Counted from the first letter of the stretch, positions 33,666 through 43,082 are shown. The stretch is 64,000 nucleotides of DNA from Streptomyces sp. PKU-EA00015 (GCF_013387495.1 NZ_JABZEE010000028.1:152314-216313), one strand, 5' to 3'. The notes: generated from the letters alone by a model not told the origin. Numbers and translations: made by a program.

Positions 33666-34754
33666 CTACACGTTGAAGCGGAACTCCACCACGTCGCCGT
33701 CCTGCATCACGTACTCCTTGCCCTCCATGCGCGCCTTGCCCTTCGCGCGGGCCTCCGCGACCGAGCCCGTCTCCACCAGGTCCGCGAAGGAGATGACCTC
33801 CGCCTTGATGAAGCCCTTCTGGAAGTCGGTGTGGATCACGCCGGCCGCCTCGGGGGCCGTCGCGCCCTTCTTGATCGTCCAGGCGCGGGATTCCTTGGGG
33901 CCGGCCGTGAGGTAGGTCTGCAGGCCAAGGGTGCGGAAGCCGACGTGGGCCAGGGTCGCCAGGCCCGGCTCCTCCTGGCCGACGGACTGGAGGAGCTCCA
34001 GGGCCTCGTCCTCGTCGAGCTCGGCGAGGTCCGCCTCCAGCTTGGCGTTCAGGAAGATCGCCTCGGCCGGGGCGACCAGGGCGCGCTGCTCCTCCTTGAA
34101 GGCGTCGTCCGTCAGCTCGTCCTCGTCGACGTTGAAGACGTAGAGGAACGGCTTCGTGGTGAGCAGGTGCAGGTCGTGCAGCAGCTCGGCCTTCTCGGAG
34201 CCCTGGAGGATGCCCTGCGAGAAGAGGGTGTCGCCCCGCTCCAGGATCTCCTTCGCGGCCTCGACGGCCGCGACCTTCGGCGCCACGTCCTTCTTGATGC
34301 GCGCTTCCTTGGCCAGCCGCGGCAGGACCTTCTCGATCGTCTGCAGGTCCGCGAGGATCAGCTCGGTGTTGATGGTCTCGATGTCGTCCTTCGGCGAGAC
34401 CTTGCCGTCGACGTGCACGACGTTCTCGTCCCTGAAGGCGCGGATGACCTGGCAGATCGCGTCCGACTCGCGGATGTTCGCCAGGAACTTGTTGCCCAGG
34501 CCCTCGCCCTCGCTCGCACCGCGCACGATGCCCGCGATGTCGACGAAGTCGACCGTCGCCGGGAGGATCCGCTGCGAGGAGAAGATTTCGGCCAGCTTCG
34601 TGAGGCGGGCGTCCGGGACCCCGACGACGCCCACGTTCGGCTCGATCGTGGCGAACGGGTAGTTGGCCGCCAGCACGTCGTTCTTGGTCAGGGCGTTGAA
34701 CAGGGTCGACTTGCCGACATTCGGCAGACCGACGATTCCGATCGTGAGCGACAC
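33666..34754 (-). CDS. ychF: Redox-regulated ATPase / ribosome-associated GTPase YchF
   Basis: 362 residues from GTG 34754 (SD AGGAAG nine bases upstream), the normal family length. Obg-type P-loop GIVGLPNVGKSTLFNALTK at the N-terminus, NYPFATIEPN (G2 switch), DIAGIVRGASEGEGLGNKFL, coiled coil, and a C-terminal TGS domain ending QDGDVVEFRFNV. YchF binds ATP rather than GTP and associates with ribosomes. First core gene next to the mobile region. Confidence 0.97.
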   Translation of the reverse strand: MSLTIGIVGLPNVGKSTLFNALTKNDVLAANYPFATIEPNVGVVGVPDARLTKLAEIFSSQRILPATVDFVDIAGIVRGASEGEGLGNKFLANIRESDAICQVIRAFRDENVVHVDGKVSPKDDIETINTELILADLQTIEKVLPRLAKEARIKKDVAPKVAAVEAAKEILERGDTLFSQGILQGSEKAELLHDLHLLTTKPFLYVFNVDEDELTDDAFKEEQRALVAPAEAIFLNAKLEADLAELDEDEALELLQSVGQEEPGLATLAHVGFRTLGLQTYLTAGPKESRAWTIKKGATAPEAAGVIHTDFQKGFIKAEVISFADLVETGSVAEARAKGKARMEGKEYVMQDGDVVEFRFNV

Positions 34755-34940
34755 GTTGGCGACTTCCTGAGTGGAGAGTGAGGACTGGCGGGGGGCCGTA
34801 CGGCCCGGCATGGGCGGGCCGATCCACCAGTTTACGGGCGGGCCACGCCGGACAGCGACGGCCGCCGGGAGTCGAACGGAGGGCCAAGGTCGCCCAAAGG
34901 GCGTGTCTGGTACCTCCCTACCGGCTCCCGGCAACCTACG

Positions 34941-35525
34941 TTGGTCGATGTGGAGCAGCCCAGAACTCGTCGCCCCCAGCCCCGGCAGCGTCCGCAGGGC
35001 ACCCTTCCCGCCCGGGGTGCGCTCGCCGACAGCACCGTCTACCCGGTGCCCACCCGGCCCCCGCGGCCGGTGCCGCCGGTCGTGCTCGCGCTGCGCCGGC
35101 TGCCGAATCCCCGGCTGACGGGTCTCGGCGCCGGGCTCTTCGGAGCCGCGGTGATGCTGGCGCTCGGAAGCCTGGACTGGCTGCTCCTGGACGGCTCGGC
35201 GGTGGCGTACGGGCTGCTGTTCCTGCCCGTGAGCGCGCTGACCGCGCTGTGGGTGCGCGAGGCCGACGTGGTGATGGCCCCGGTCATCGTGCCGATCGCC
35301 TTCGCCGTGGGGATCGTGCCGATCTCCGGTGGCGACGGCGGCTTCGGCGGGCAGACCATGGCGGTCGTCACCGCCCTCGCCGTGCACGCCGGCTGGCTGT
35401 ACGGCGGGACGCTGATCGCCGGGCTGATCACCTGCGTGCGCAAGGTACGGATGATGGGGCGGCGACGGCGCCGGATCCGTCCCGGCGGGCCGGGGCAGCC
35501 GGGCGGGGCCGCCCGCCACGACTGA
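34941..35525 (+). CDS. DUF6542 membrane protein
   Basis: 194 residues (TTG 34941; GTG 34950 is equally plausible). A Pro/Arg-rich cytoplasmic N-terminus of about 45 residues, then four hydrophobic segments (about 55-80, 85-105, 110-125, 140-165) and a basic C-tail (RRRRRIRPGG). This corresponds to the DUF6542 family beside ychF and ppgK in Streptomyces. Function unknown. It converges on ppgK with 27 bases between. Confidence 0.75.
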   Translation: MVDVEQPRTRRPQPRQRPQGTLPARGALADSTVYPVPTRPPRPVPPVVLALRRLPNPRLTGLGAGLFGAAVMLALGSLDWLLLDGSAVAYGLLFLPVSALTALWVREADVVMAPVIVPIAFAVGIVPISGGDGGFGGQTMAVVTALAVHAGWLYGGTLIAGLITCVRKVRMMGRRRRRIRPGGPGQPGGAARHD

Positions 35526-35552
35526 CCCCCGGCGCCGACGGGCGGTGTCGCT

Positions 35553-36293
35553 TCAGCGCCCCGCAGCCGCCATCGCCGCCCCCACGATGCCCGCGTTGTT
35601 CTGCAGCTCCGCGGGGACGATCTCCGCCCGAACGCCCTCGATCAGCGGCAGGAACTTCTCCGCCTTGCGGCTCACCCCGCCGCCGATGACGAACAGCTCC
35701 GGCGAGAACAGCATCTCCACGTGCGCCAGGTACTTCTGGACCCGGCGCGCCCAGTGCGCCCAGCTCAGGGCCTCGTCCTCCTTGACCTTCGTGGAGGCGC
35801 GCTTCTCGGCGTCGTGCCCGTCCAGTTCGAGATGGCCGAGCTCGGTGTTCGGGACCAGGCGGCCGTCGACGAAGAGGGCGCTGCCGATGCCCGTACCGAA
35901 CGTCAGCAGGATCACCGCGCCCTTGCGGCCGCGGCCCGCGCCGAACGTCATCTCCGCCACACCCGCCGCGTCCGCGTCGTTCAGCACGGTCACCGGCAGC
36001 CCGCCGAGGCGGTCGCCGAGGAGGCGTGCCGCGTCCTTGTCGACCCAGCCCTTGTCGACGTTGGCCGCGGTGCGGGTGACGCCGCCGGTGACGACGCCGG
36101 GGAACGTGATGCCGACCGGCCCGTCCCAGCCGAAGTGGGCGACCACCTCGGCGACGCCGTCCGCCACCGCGTCCGGTGTCGCGGGGTGCGGCGTCAGCAC
36201 CTTGTGGCGCTCCGCGGCCAGGTCGCCCCGCTCCAGATCCACGGGAGCGCCCTTGATCCCGGAACCGCCGATGTCCACTCCGAAGACGTTCAT
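35553..36293 (-). CDS. ppgK: Polyphosphate glucokinase
   Basis: 246 residues from ATG 36293 (MNVFGVDIGGSGIKG); a start nine bases upstream is possible. ROK/hexokinase-fold features: the phosphate-1 motif GVDIGGSGIKGA, LNDADAAGVAEM (catalytic Asp), LLTFGTGIGSALF (phosphate-2) and IGGGVSRKAEKF. The polyphosphate-specific PpgK family of actinobacteria has this length and these motifs. It phosphorylates glucose using polyphosphate or ATP. Leftward, with ispH upstream but separated by 60 bases. Confidence 0.92.
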   Translation of the reverse strand: MNVFGVDIGGSGIKGAPVDLERGDLAAERHKVLTPHPATPDAVADGVAEVVAHFGWDGPVGITFPGVVTGGVTRTAANVDKGWVDKDAARLLGDRLGGLPVTVLNDADAAGVAEMTFGAGRGRKGAVILLTFGTGIGSALFVDGRLVPNTELGHLELDGHDAEKRASTKVKEDEALSWAHWARRVQKYLAHVEMLFSPELFVIGGGVSRKAEKFLPLIEGVRAEIVPAELQNNAGIVGAAMAAAGR

Positions 36294-36353
36294 GGACACC
36301 ACGTTAAGGGCGCGAGCGGAGCGGGAGGAGCATGTCGGGGCGACGGCCGGCGG

Positions 36354-37337
36354 CTACTGGCCCGACAGCTCCGCCGCCTCCGCGCGCAGGTCGCGGCGCA
36401 GCTCCTTGGGGAGCGAGAACGTGATCGACTCCTCCGCGGCCTTGACGATCTCGACGTCCTCGAAGCCGCGCTTCGACAGCCACTCCAGGACGCCCTCGAC
36501 GAGCACCTCGGGCACGGAGGCGCCGGAGGTGACGCCGACCGTGGAGACGCCCTCGAGCCACGCCTCGTCGATCTCCTCGGCGAAGTCGACCAGGTGCGCG
36601 TCACGGGCGCCGGCGCCGAGCGCCACCTCGACGAGCCGCACCGAGTTCGACGAGTTCTTGGAGCCGACGACGATGACGAGGTCGGCCTCGGCGCCCATCT
36701 GCTTGACCGCGGTCTGGCGGTTCTGCGTCGCGTAGCAGATGTCGTCGCTCGGCGGGGAGATCAGGCCGGGGAACTTCGTCTTCAGGGCGTCGACCGTCTC
36801 CATCGTCTCGTCGACCGAGAGCGTGGTCTGGGAGAGCCAGACGACCTTGTCGGGGTTGCGGACCTCGACGTTCGCCACGTCGTCGGGGCCGTCGACGAGC
36901 GTGATGTGGTCGGGCGCCTCGCCGGAGGTGCCGATGACCTCCTCGTGGCCCTCGTGGCCGATCAGGAGGATGTCGTAGTCCTCCTGGGCGAACCGCACGG
37001 CCTCCTTGTGGACCTTGGTGACCAGCGGGCAGGTCGCGTCGATGGTCGCGAGCTTCCGCTCGGCGGCCTCCTCGTGCACGATCGGCGCCACGCCGTGGGC
37101 GGAGAACATGACGATCGATCCCTCGGGGACCTCCGCCGTCTCGTCGACGAAGATCGCGCCCTTCTTCTCCAGGGTCTGCACGACGTACTTGTTGTGGACG
37201 ATCTCGTGGCGGACGTAGACGGGCGCCCCGTACTGCTCCAGGGCCTTCTCCACGGCGATCACGGCACGGTCCACGCCCGCGCAGTAGCCGCGGGGAGCGG
37301 CGAGGAGGACGCGTCGGGCAGGCGGCGTAGCAGTCAT
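36354..37337 (-). CDS. ispH: 4-hydroxy-3-methylbut-2-enyl diphosphate reductase
   Basis: 327 residues from ATG 37337 (ATG 37346 is an alternative). Last step of the MEP isoprenoid pathway; a [4Fe-4S] enzyme. The three cluster cysteines are in APRGYCAGVDRA (N-terminus), ATCPLVTKVH (middle) and DICYATQNRQ (C-terminal third); YVRHEIVHN and GSKNSSNSVRLVEVA are family motifs. Divergent from xseA. Confidence 0.96.
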   Translation of the reverse strand: MTATPPARRVLLAAPRGYCAGVDRAVIAVEKALEQYGAPVYVRHEIVHNKYVVQTLEKKGAIFVDETAEVPEGSIVMFSAHGVAPIVHEEAAERKLATIDATCPLVTKVHKEAVRFAQEDYDILLIGHEGHEEVIGTSGEAPDHITLVDGPDDVANVEVRNPDKVVWLSQTTLSVDETMETVDALKTKFPGLISPPSDDICYATQNRQTAVKQMGAEADLVIVVGSKNSSNSVRLVEVALGAGARDAHLVDFAEEIDEAWLEGVSTVGVTSGASVPEVLVEGVLEWLSKRGFEDVEIVKAAEESITFSLPKELRRDLRAEAAELSGQ

Positions 37338-37571
37338 GCGTCCCATCGTAAGGCCGCCCCCCACAGGCGGGTGATCGCCTGTGGACAGCACACCGAGGGA
37401 CATCGGGGCCCTGACGGCGTTCGTCCCGCTGCACGCGAACGTGATCGGCACGGGATCACGCCGAACGGGCCGGGCAAGGGCACGGGCCGGGGCGCCGGGC
37501 AGGCCGCCTGCGGGCGAGGCGGCCGGTTCGGGTCACCGGAGTTGTCGTACCCGGCCGTTACGCTCGCCCGT

Positions 37572-38780
37572 ATGGCTCTCAACACGTCCGCGGAAGCTCC
37601 CCTGCCCGTCGGCGAGGTGTCGCGGCTCATCGGGGGGTGGATCGACCGGCTCGGGGCGGTCTGGGTGGAGGGACAGATCACCCAGCTGTCGCGTCGGCCG
37701 GGCGCCGGGGTCGTCTTCCTGACCCTGCGCGATCCGTCGTACGACATCTCGGTGAGCGTCACCTGCTTCCGGCAGGTGTTCGACGCGGTCGCGGACGTGG
37801 TGTCCGAGGGCGCCCGGGTCGTGGTGCTCGCCAAGCCGGAGTGGTACGCGCCCCGGGGGCAGCTGTCGCTGCGGGCGTCGGAGATGAAGCCGGTCGGCAT
37901 CGGTGAACTGCTCGCGCGGCTGGAGCAGTTGAAGCGCTCGCTGGGCGCCGAGGGGCTGTTCGCGCCGGACCGCAAGCGGGCGCTCCCGTTCCTGCCGCAC
38001 CGGGTGGGGCTGGTGTGCGGGCGGGCGTCGGCGGCCGAGCGGGACGTCCTGGAGAACGCGCGCCGGCGCTGGCCGCACGTCCGCTTCGAGGTGCGCAACG
38101 TCGCGGTGCAGGGCGTGCACGCGGTGACCCAGGTCGTCCAGGCGGTGAAGGAGCTGGACGCGCTGGACGACGTGGACGTGATCATCGTGGCGCGCGGCGG
38201 CGGCAGCGTGGAGGACCTGCTGCCCTTCTCCGACGAGCAGCTGGTGCGCGCGGTGGCCGCGTGCACGACGCCCGTCGTGTCGGCCATCGGGCACGAGCCG
38301 GACTCGCCGCTGCTGGACCTGGTGGCCGACCTGCGGGCGTCCACGCCGACGGACGCCGCGAAGAAGGTCGTCCCGGACGTGGGCGAGGAGCTCCAGCGGG
38401 TGCGCCAGCTGCGGGAGCGCGCGCTGCGGACGGTCCAGGGTGTGCTGGACCGCGAGGAGCGCGGCCTGGCGCACTGTCTGGCCCGGCCCTGCATGGAGCA
38501 TCCGCAGCGCATGGTCGACGAGCGCGAGGACGAGGTGGACGCGTTGCTGGCGCGCAGCCGGCGGGTGCTCGGCCACCTTCTGGACCGCGCGGACTCGGAG
38601 CTCGCGCACACCCGTGCGCGCGTGGTCTCGCTCTCCCCGGCGGCGACGATGGAGCGGGGCTACGCGGTGCTGCAGCGCGCCGACGGCGCGGTGGTGCGCT
38701 CGCCGGAGGACGTGAGCGCGGGCGAGGGACTGCGGGCGCGGGTCGCGCGGGGCGAGTTCGCGGTGCGGGTCGAGGAGTGA
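37572..38780 (+). CDS. xseA: Exodeoxyribonuclease VII large subunit
   Basis: 402 residues from ATG 37572. N-terminal OB fold (VWVEGQITQLSRRPGAGVVFLTLRDPSY), then the catalytic domain with RVGLVCGRASAAERDVL, VIIVARGGGSVEDLLPFSDE and VSAIGHEPDSPLLDLVADLRASTPTDAA, and a C-terminal coiled coil. Degrades ssDNA together with XseB, which follows 51 bases downstream. Confidence 0.96.
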   Translation: MALNTSAEAPLPVGEVSRLIGGWIDRLGAVWVEGQITQLSRRPGAGVVFLTLRDPSYDISVSVTCFRQVFDAVADVVSEGARVVVLAKPEWYAPRGQLSLRASEMKPVGIGELLARLEQLKRSLGAEGLFAPDRKRALPFLPHRVGLVCGRASAAERDVLENARRRWPHVRFEVRNVAVQGVHAVTQVVQAVKELDALDDVDVIIVARGGGSVEDLLPFSDEQLVRAVAACTTPVVSAIGHEPDSPLLDLVADLRASTPTDAAKKVVPDVGEELQRVRQLRERALRTVQGVLDREERGLAHCLARPCMEHPQRMVDEREDEVDALLARSRRVLGHLLDRADSELAHTRARVVSLSPAATMERGYAVLQRADGAVVRSPEDVSAGEGLRARVARGEFAVRVEE

Positions 38781-38831
38781 GCTCCGGCGGCCTCGGGAGT
38801 GCGTACGTTTCTCACACATAGGGTGGATGGC

Positions 38832-39065
38832 ATGGCTGCCAAGACGGAAGAGGCCGCGCTCGGTTACGAGCAGGCGCGGGACGAGCTCATCGAGGTCGTG
38901 CGCCGCCTGGAAGCGGGCGGTACGACGCTCGAGGAGTCGCTCGCCCTGTGGGAGCGCGGCGAGGAGCTGGCGAAGGTGTGCCGTCACTGGCTGGAGGGCG
39001 CCCGGGCGCGCCTGGACGCGGCACTGGCGGAGTCCGAGCCGGGCGGGGACGACGGCGAGAGCTAG
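38832..39065 (+). CDS. xseB: Exodeoxyribonuclease VII small subunit
   Basis: 77 residues from ATG 38832. A helical hairpin with GYEQARDELIEVVRRLEAGGTTLEESLALWERGEELAKVC, the XseB signature; it coats the long helices of XseA. Same strand as xseA and presumably co-transcribed. Confidence 0.94.
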   Translation: MAAKTEEAALGYEQARDELIEVVRRLEAGGTTLEESLALWERGEELAKVCRHWLEGARARLDAALAESEPGGDDGES

Positions 39066-39134
39066 TCAGCAGCGGGGAGCCGGCCCGGCGGCGGACAGAC
39101 GTCTGTGACTCGGCTCACGACGCTCGGACTTTTG

Positions 39135-39164
39135 TTGAAACTTGAACGTCATGCCTTGTACGGT
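39135..39164 (+). promoter_or_regulatory. Promoter of nitroreductase gene
   Basis: TTGAAA, 18-base spacer, TACGGT. The -35 is part of a direct repeat TTGAAAC-TTGAAC (39135-39147) that could bind a regulator. Confidence 0.5.
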
Positions 39165-39210
39165 GAATTCATTGGTTGACCCATGATCCGTTTCGGAAGG
39201 TATGCCCGTT

Positions 39211-39801
39211 ATGTCGCTCGTTCTCGACCCCGCCGCCCAGGACCTCCTCTTCCGCGAGGCCCGCACCGCCAACACGTTCACCGACGAGCCGGTGACCGAC
39301 GAGCAGGTCCAGGCGATCTACGACCTGGTCAAGTACGGACCGACCGCCTTCAACCAGACCCCGCTGCGCGTCGTGCTGGTCCGCTCCGCCGAGGCCCGTG
39401 AGCGTCTGGTCACGCACATGGCCGAGGGCAACCAGGCCAAGACCGCGGCCGCCCCGCTGGTCGCGATCCTGGCCGCCGACAACGAGTTCCACGAGGAGCT
39501 CCCGAGCCTGCTGCCGCACTTCCCGCAGGCCAAGGACCTCTTCTTCAGCGAGCGCCCGGCCCGCGAGTCGGCCGCCTCCCTCAACGCCGCGCTCCAGGCC
39601 GCGTACTTCATCGTCGGCGTCCGCGCCGCCGGTCTGGCCGCCGGCCCGATGACCGGCTACGACGCCGCGGGCATCCAGAAGGAGTTCCTGGACGACGACC
39701 ACACCCCGCTGATGGTCGTCAACATCGGCAAGCCGGGTGAGGACGCCTGGTTCCCGCGCTCCCCGCGCCTGTCCTTCGAGGATGTCGTCACCACCGTCTG
39801 A
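39211..39801 (+). CDS. Nitroreductase family protein (malonic semialdehyde reductase-like)
   Basis: 196 residues from ATG 39211 (SD GGAAGG, ten bases upstream); ATG 39202 is too close to the SD. FMN-dependent nitroreductase fold of the RutE/HadB type: FREARTANTFTDEPVTDEQVQAIYDLVKYGPTAFNQTPLR (FMN-binding), LNAALQAAYFIVGVRAAGLAAGPMTGYD, and LMVVNIGKPGEDAWFPRSPRL. Probably reduces aldehydes or nitro compounds with NAD(P)H. It stands alone between two terminators/promoters. Confidence 0.85.
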   Translation: MSLVLDPAAQDLLFREARTANTFTDEPVTDEQVQAIYDLVKYGPTAFNQTPLRVVLVRSAEARERLVTHMAEGNQAKTAAAPLVAILAADNEFHEELPSLLPHFPQAKDLFFSERPARESAASLNAALQAAYFIVGVRAAGLAAGPMTGYDAAGIQKEFLDDDHTPLMVVNIGKPGEDAWFPRSPRLSFEDVVTTV

Positions 39802-39823
39802 GGCACCGCCGCACGGCACGCGA

Positions 39824-39857
39824 AAGGCCGCCGCACCCGACCGGGGGCGGCGGCCTT
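39824..39857. terminator. Bidirectional terminator
   Basis: An 11-bp perfect stem AAGGCCGCCGC/GCGGCGGCCTT with a 12-base loop between the convergent nitroreductase and DUF4245 genes. Confidence 0.85.
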
Positions 39858-39880
39858 CGCCGTACGCATCGCAGTGGCGG

Positions 39881-40471
39881 CTACGGCTTCGTGGACGGGG
39901 CCGCCGGGGCCGTGGGCTGCGCGGCCCCCTTGGGCTCGCCCGGCCGGGGGCTGAGCGCGGCGGCCATCTCCGCCAGCCGCGCCGGCGTGGCCGTCCCCGT
40001 GACCACCGTCGTCGCGCCGCCGGCCGTCAGCACCAGGGCGTCGTACTTGGGCCCCTCCCACAGCTGCCAGGTCTCGCCGGCCACCTGCCGCGTCCTGTCG
40101 GTCCTGGCCGCCTCGTGGGTGACCTCACGCACGTACTTGTCGGCGGCCTTCGCGGTGGACTGCTCCACCGCCACGTACTGGTTGTCCGGGTCGAGGAAGC
40201 CGAGGTGCCAGGCGTGGGCGTCCGCGCGGTCGAAGGTGACCGACGTCGCCCGCCACTCCTTGCCCAGCCCCTCCGGCACGGCCACAGGGTAGGGTGCTGC
40301 CCGCTGCGCCGTCACCAGCTCGACGCGGTAGTCGACCGTCCTGATCGGGTCCGCGTGCTCGTCGTGCGGAACGAGCATGTAGATGCCCGCCACGACGACG
40401 CCGATCACCGCCATGGACTGGAACATGCCACGGATCGTCTGCTTGCCTCGCATACCTGCCACGCCCCCCAT
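39881..40471 (-). CDS. DUF4245 membrane-anchored protein
   Basis: 196 residues at most; internal starts at 40462 and 40453 are plausible. One N-terminal transmembrane helix (MFQSMAVIGVVVAGIYMLVP) and an extracellular beta-rich domain with conserved VTFDRADAHAWHLGFLDPDNQYVAVEQS, WQLWEGPKYDALVL, and a Pro/Ala tail. Always found beside glpX in Streptomyces; function unknown. Confidence 0.85.
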   Translation of the reverse strand: MGGVAGMRGKQTIRGMFQSMAVIGVVVAGIYMLVPHDEHADPIRTVDYRVELVTAQRAAPYPVAVPEGLGKEWRATSVTFDRADAHAWHLGFLDPDNQYVAVEQSTAKAADKYVREVTHEAARTDRTRQVAGETWQLWEGPKYDALVLTAGGATTVVTGTATPARLAEMAAALSPRPGEPKGAAQPTAPAAPSTKP

Positions 40472-40589
40472 GGTCGCATCATGGTGTTGTGCTCATACGT
40501 GGGCCCCTCTGCTCAATTTGTCGATGTACCGATAGAGTCGCAGCACCCTCCCTATTCCCGGCCGTCGCCGTACAGAAAGGTGCGCTCCG

Positions 40590-41621
40590 ATGACCGAGCA
40601 TCATCTGCCGTCCGAGCTCGAGGTCTCCCCCGAGGCCCCCGACCGCAACCTCGCCCTGGAGCTGGTGCGGGTCACCGAGGCCGCCGCCATGGCCGCCGGC
40701 CGCTGGGTAGGCCGCGGCGACAAGATCGGTGCCGACGGCGCGGCGGTCAACGCCATGCGAACCCTCGTCTCCACCGTCTCGATGAACGGCGTCGTCGTCA
40801 TCGGCGAGGGCGAGAAGGACGAAGCGCCCATGCTCTACAACGGCGAGCGGATCGGCGACGGCACCGGCGCCGAGGTCGACATCGCCGTCGACCCGATCGA
40901 CGGCACCACGCTCAACGCCAAGGGCATGCCGAACGCCATCGCCGTCCTGGCCGCCGCCGATCGCGGCACCATGTTCGACCCGTCCGCGGTCTTCTACATG
41001 GACAAGCTGGTGACCGGCCCCGAGGCTGCCGACTTCGTCGACATCAACGCCCCCGTCTCGGTCAACATCCGCCGGGTCGCCAAGGCCAAGAGGATGTCCC
41101 CCGAGGACGTCACCGTCGTGATCCTGGACCGCCCCCGCCACGAGGGCATCGTCAAGGAGATCCGCGAGACCGGCGCCCGAATCAAGTTCATCTCGGACGG
41201 CGACGTCGCCGGTTCGATCATGGCCGTCCGCGAGGGCACGGGCGTGGACATGCTGCTCGGCATCGGCGGTACGCCCGAGGGCATCATCTCGGCCTGCGCC
41301 ATCAAGTGCCTCGGAGGAGTCATCCAGGGCAAGCTGTGGCCCAAGGACGACGCGGAGCGCCAGAAGGCGATCGACGCCGGGCACGACCTGGACCGGGTGC
41401 TGTCCACGAACGACCTGGTCAGCGGCGAAAACGTGTTCTTCGTCGCCACCGGCATCACGGACGGCGAGCTGCTGCGCGGCGTCCGCTACCGCTCGGAGAC
41501 CGCGACCACGTCGTCGCTGGTGATGCGCTCGAAGTCCGGCACGATCCGCCAGATCGACTCCACGCACCGGCTCTCGAAGCTGCGCGCGTACAGCAAGATC
41601 GACTTCGACCGCGCGAAGTAG
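40590..41621 (+). CDS. glpX: Fructose-1,6-bisphosphatase class II
   Basis: 343 residues from ATG 40590. GlpX family motifs: VVVIGEGEKDEAPML, VDIAVDPIDGTTLNAKG (metal and substrate binding), ISDGDVAGSI, and MLLGIGGTPEGIISACAIKCLGG. Dephosphorylates fructose-1,6-bisphosphate in gluconeogenesis; the main FBPase of actinobacteria. Followed by a very strong hairpin. Confidence 0.97.
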   Translation: MTEHHLPSELEVSPEAPDRNLALELVRVTEAAAMAAGRWVGRGDKIGADGAAVNAMRTLVSTVSMNGVVVIGEGEKDEAPMLYNGERIGDGTGAEVDIAVDPIDGTTLNAKGMPNAIAVLAAADRGTMFDPSAVFYMDKLVTGPEAADFVDINAPVSVNIRRVAKAKRMSPEDVTVVILDRPRHEGIVKEIRETGARIKFISDGDVAGSIMAVREGTGVDMLLGIGGTPEGIISACAIKCLGGVIQGKLWPKDDAERQKAIDAGHDLDRVLSTNDLVSGENVFFVATGITDGELLRGVRYRSETATTSSLVMRSKSGTIRQIDSTHRLSKLRAYSKIDFDRAK

Positions 41622-41636
41622 CGGCCGCGGACGTGT

Positions 41637-41687
41637 GACATACGGGAAGGGGCGCCCCTCGAGCGGGGGCGCCCCTTCCCGTATGTC
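41637..41687. terminator. Strong terminator between glpX and wbl gene
   Basis: A perfect 22-bp stem with a 7-base loop (arms 41637-41658 and 41666-41687, beginning GACATACGGG). It serves both convergent genes. Confidence 0.92.
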
Positions 41688-41709
41688 GCGTGCGGCCGCT
41701 TCCGTGCGC

Positions 41710-42063
41710 TCAGGCCGCCGAGGGGGACTTCTTCAGCTCCACCTCACGCCTGCGGCGCCGGGCCAGCACCACGCGGCGCTCGGCCGCCGTGAGGCCGCCC
41801 CACACCCCGTACGGCTCGGGCTGGAGAAGGGCGTGCTCGCGGCACTCGACCATCACGGGGCAGCGGGCGCAGACCCGCTTGGCAGCCTCTTCGCGCGACA
41901 GGCGCGCGGCCGTCGGTTCCTTCGAGGGGGCGAAGAAGAGCCCGGCCTCGTCGCGGCGGCACACCGCCTCCGCGTGCCAGGGACCGGCCTGATCCTCCCG
42001 AGCAGGGATGCGCTGAGGCGGAACGGCGGCTACCTGCAAGGACTGATGCGGCAGTTGCAGCAC
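41710..42063 (-). CDS. WhiB-like iron-sulfur transcription factor (WblI-type by location)
   Basis: 117 residues from GTG 42063 with SD AGGAG seven bases upstream. Four cluster cysteines C35, C65, C68 (CARC) and C74, followed by the GVWGG turn (86-90) and a basic RRRRRR segment for DNA binding. Wbl proteins bind a [4Fe-4S] cluster and usually act through the principal sigma factor. The place beside glpX matches wblI of S. coelicolor in my memory; paralogue identity is inferred from synteny. Confidence 0.92.
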   Translation of the reverse strand: MLQLPHQSLQVAAVPPQRIPAREDQAGPWHAEAVCRRDEAGLFFAPSKEPTAARLSREEAAKRVCARCPVMVECREHALLQPEPYGVWGGLTAAERRVVLARRRRREVELKKSPSAA

Positions 42064-42214
42064 GGTCTACTCCTGACGACGGATTCGCGAGCGAGAGACG
42101 ATGCAGCAGTCCCTACCCGCTGTGCGCACTCCTAAGCACTGAGTGGCACTGAGTTCCGACGCACGGAATTGCGTATCGGCGCGCGCGGCGGAAATGCTCC
42201 GGTGCAGGCGGCCG

Positions 42215-42883
42215 TCAGCCGAGGTGTTTGCGCAGGCGGTCGTGGAGGTCGGAGATTCGGCGGCCCCGCTTGGGCTTGGCCTCGACATTGCCGAAAACCG
42301 CGTAGCCGTTGACGACGACCACCGGTGCCTCGGGGTCGGCGGCCTCCAGCGTGACGACCTCGAAGTTGCCGAAGAAGCCGGTGCCGCTGCCGCGCAGCGT
42401 GATGTTCTCGGGAACGCGGACCTCCACGTTGCCGAAAATCGACGTCGCGTTGATCACGGTGAGGCGCTGCCCGAACAGGGCCTCGGTGAGGTCGATCTCG
42501 ACGCTGCCGCAGAGGGAGAACGCGTTGGTCCGGCGGCCGACGCGCCAGCGCCCCTTGCGGGTGGAGCTGGAGAAGACGGCGACCAGGTTCTCGGCGGGGC
42601 CGGTGGGCTCGTCGGTCTCCGGCGCGTACGGAGCGGCGCCGGTGCGCCGGCCCGTCGCGGGCAAGTCCGCGACGAGCGGCTCCAGTTCACCGAGGGTCTT
42701 GGCGCGGTAGACGGCGTCAATGCGCTCGGAGTGCTCCTCGGCGTCCAGCCGGCCTTCGGCCAGGGCGTCCCTGAGGATGTCCGCGATCCGGTCGCGGTCG
42801 GCGTCCGAGGCGCGGAGAGCATGGTCGGCGCGGCGGGTCTCCACGGGCACGGCCGGCTTCTGGGGCTGCTTCTCGAGGTCCAC
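42215..42883 (-). CDS. DUF1707 / LiaF-like C-terminal domain protein
   Basis: 222 residues from ATG 42883. N-terminal DUF1707 (RASDADRDRIADILRDALAEGRLDAEEHSERIDAVYRAKTLGELEPLVADLP, about 25-80), then a variable linker and a C-terminal beta-helix-like repeat domain with alternating IFGNVEVRVP, FFGNFEVV and VFGNVE motifs, as in LiaF/cell-wall-active antibiotic response proteins. No membrane segment. Divergent from the class I fumarase gene. Function not established; a role in envelope stress is suggested by the LiaF domain. Confidence 0.85.
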   Translation of the reverse strand: MDLEKQPQKPAVPVETRRADHALRASDADRDRIADILRDALAEGRLDAEEHSERIDAVYRAKTLGELEPLVADLPATGRRTGAAPYAPETDEPTGPAENLVAVFSSSTRKGRWRVGRRTNAFSLCGSVEIDLTEALFGQRLTVINATSIFGNVEVRVPENITLRGSGTGFFGNFEVVTLEAADPEAPVVVVNGYAVFGNVEAKPKRGRRISDLHDRLRKHLG

Positions 42884-43082
42884 GTCATCAGCCTAGCGAA
42901 ACGCGATAGATCGCGACCAGGGTCGGCATGTACGGAACCGGCCGCAATCGGCCGATTCCCCGCCTGGGTCCGCGCGCCGGCGCCGCGGCCCAAGGCGCGC
43001 CCGGCCGACGGGCCGGGGAAACCCGCCACGGGCAGAAACCGCCAACGCCCCCGCCTTGATCAGCCACACCCCGCTGCATCCC

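Noticed and set aside
20700..33700. tRNA gene as integration target
   Set aside because: No cloverleaf or CCA-end sequence was found near 20.7 or 33.6 kb.
35721..38780. Very long plus-strand ORF through ppgK and ispH into xseA
   Set aside because: Only its end is xseA; the rest is Arg/Gly/Val-rich shadow sequence. The true xseA start is ATG 37572.
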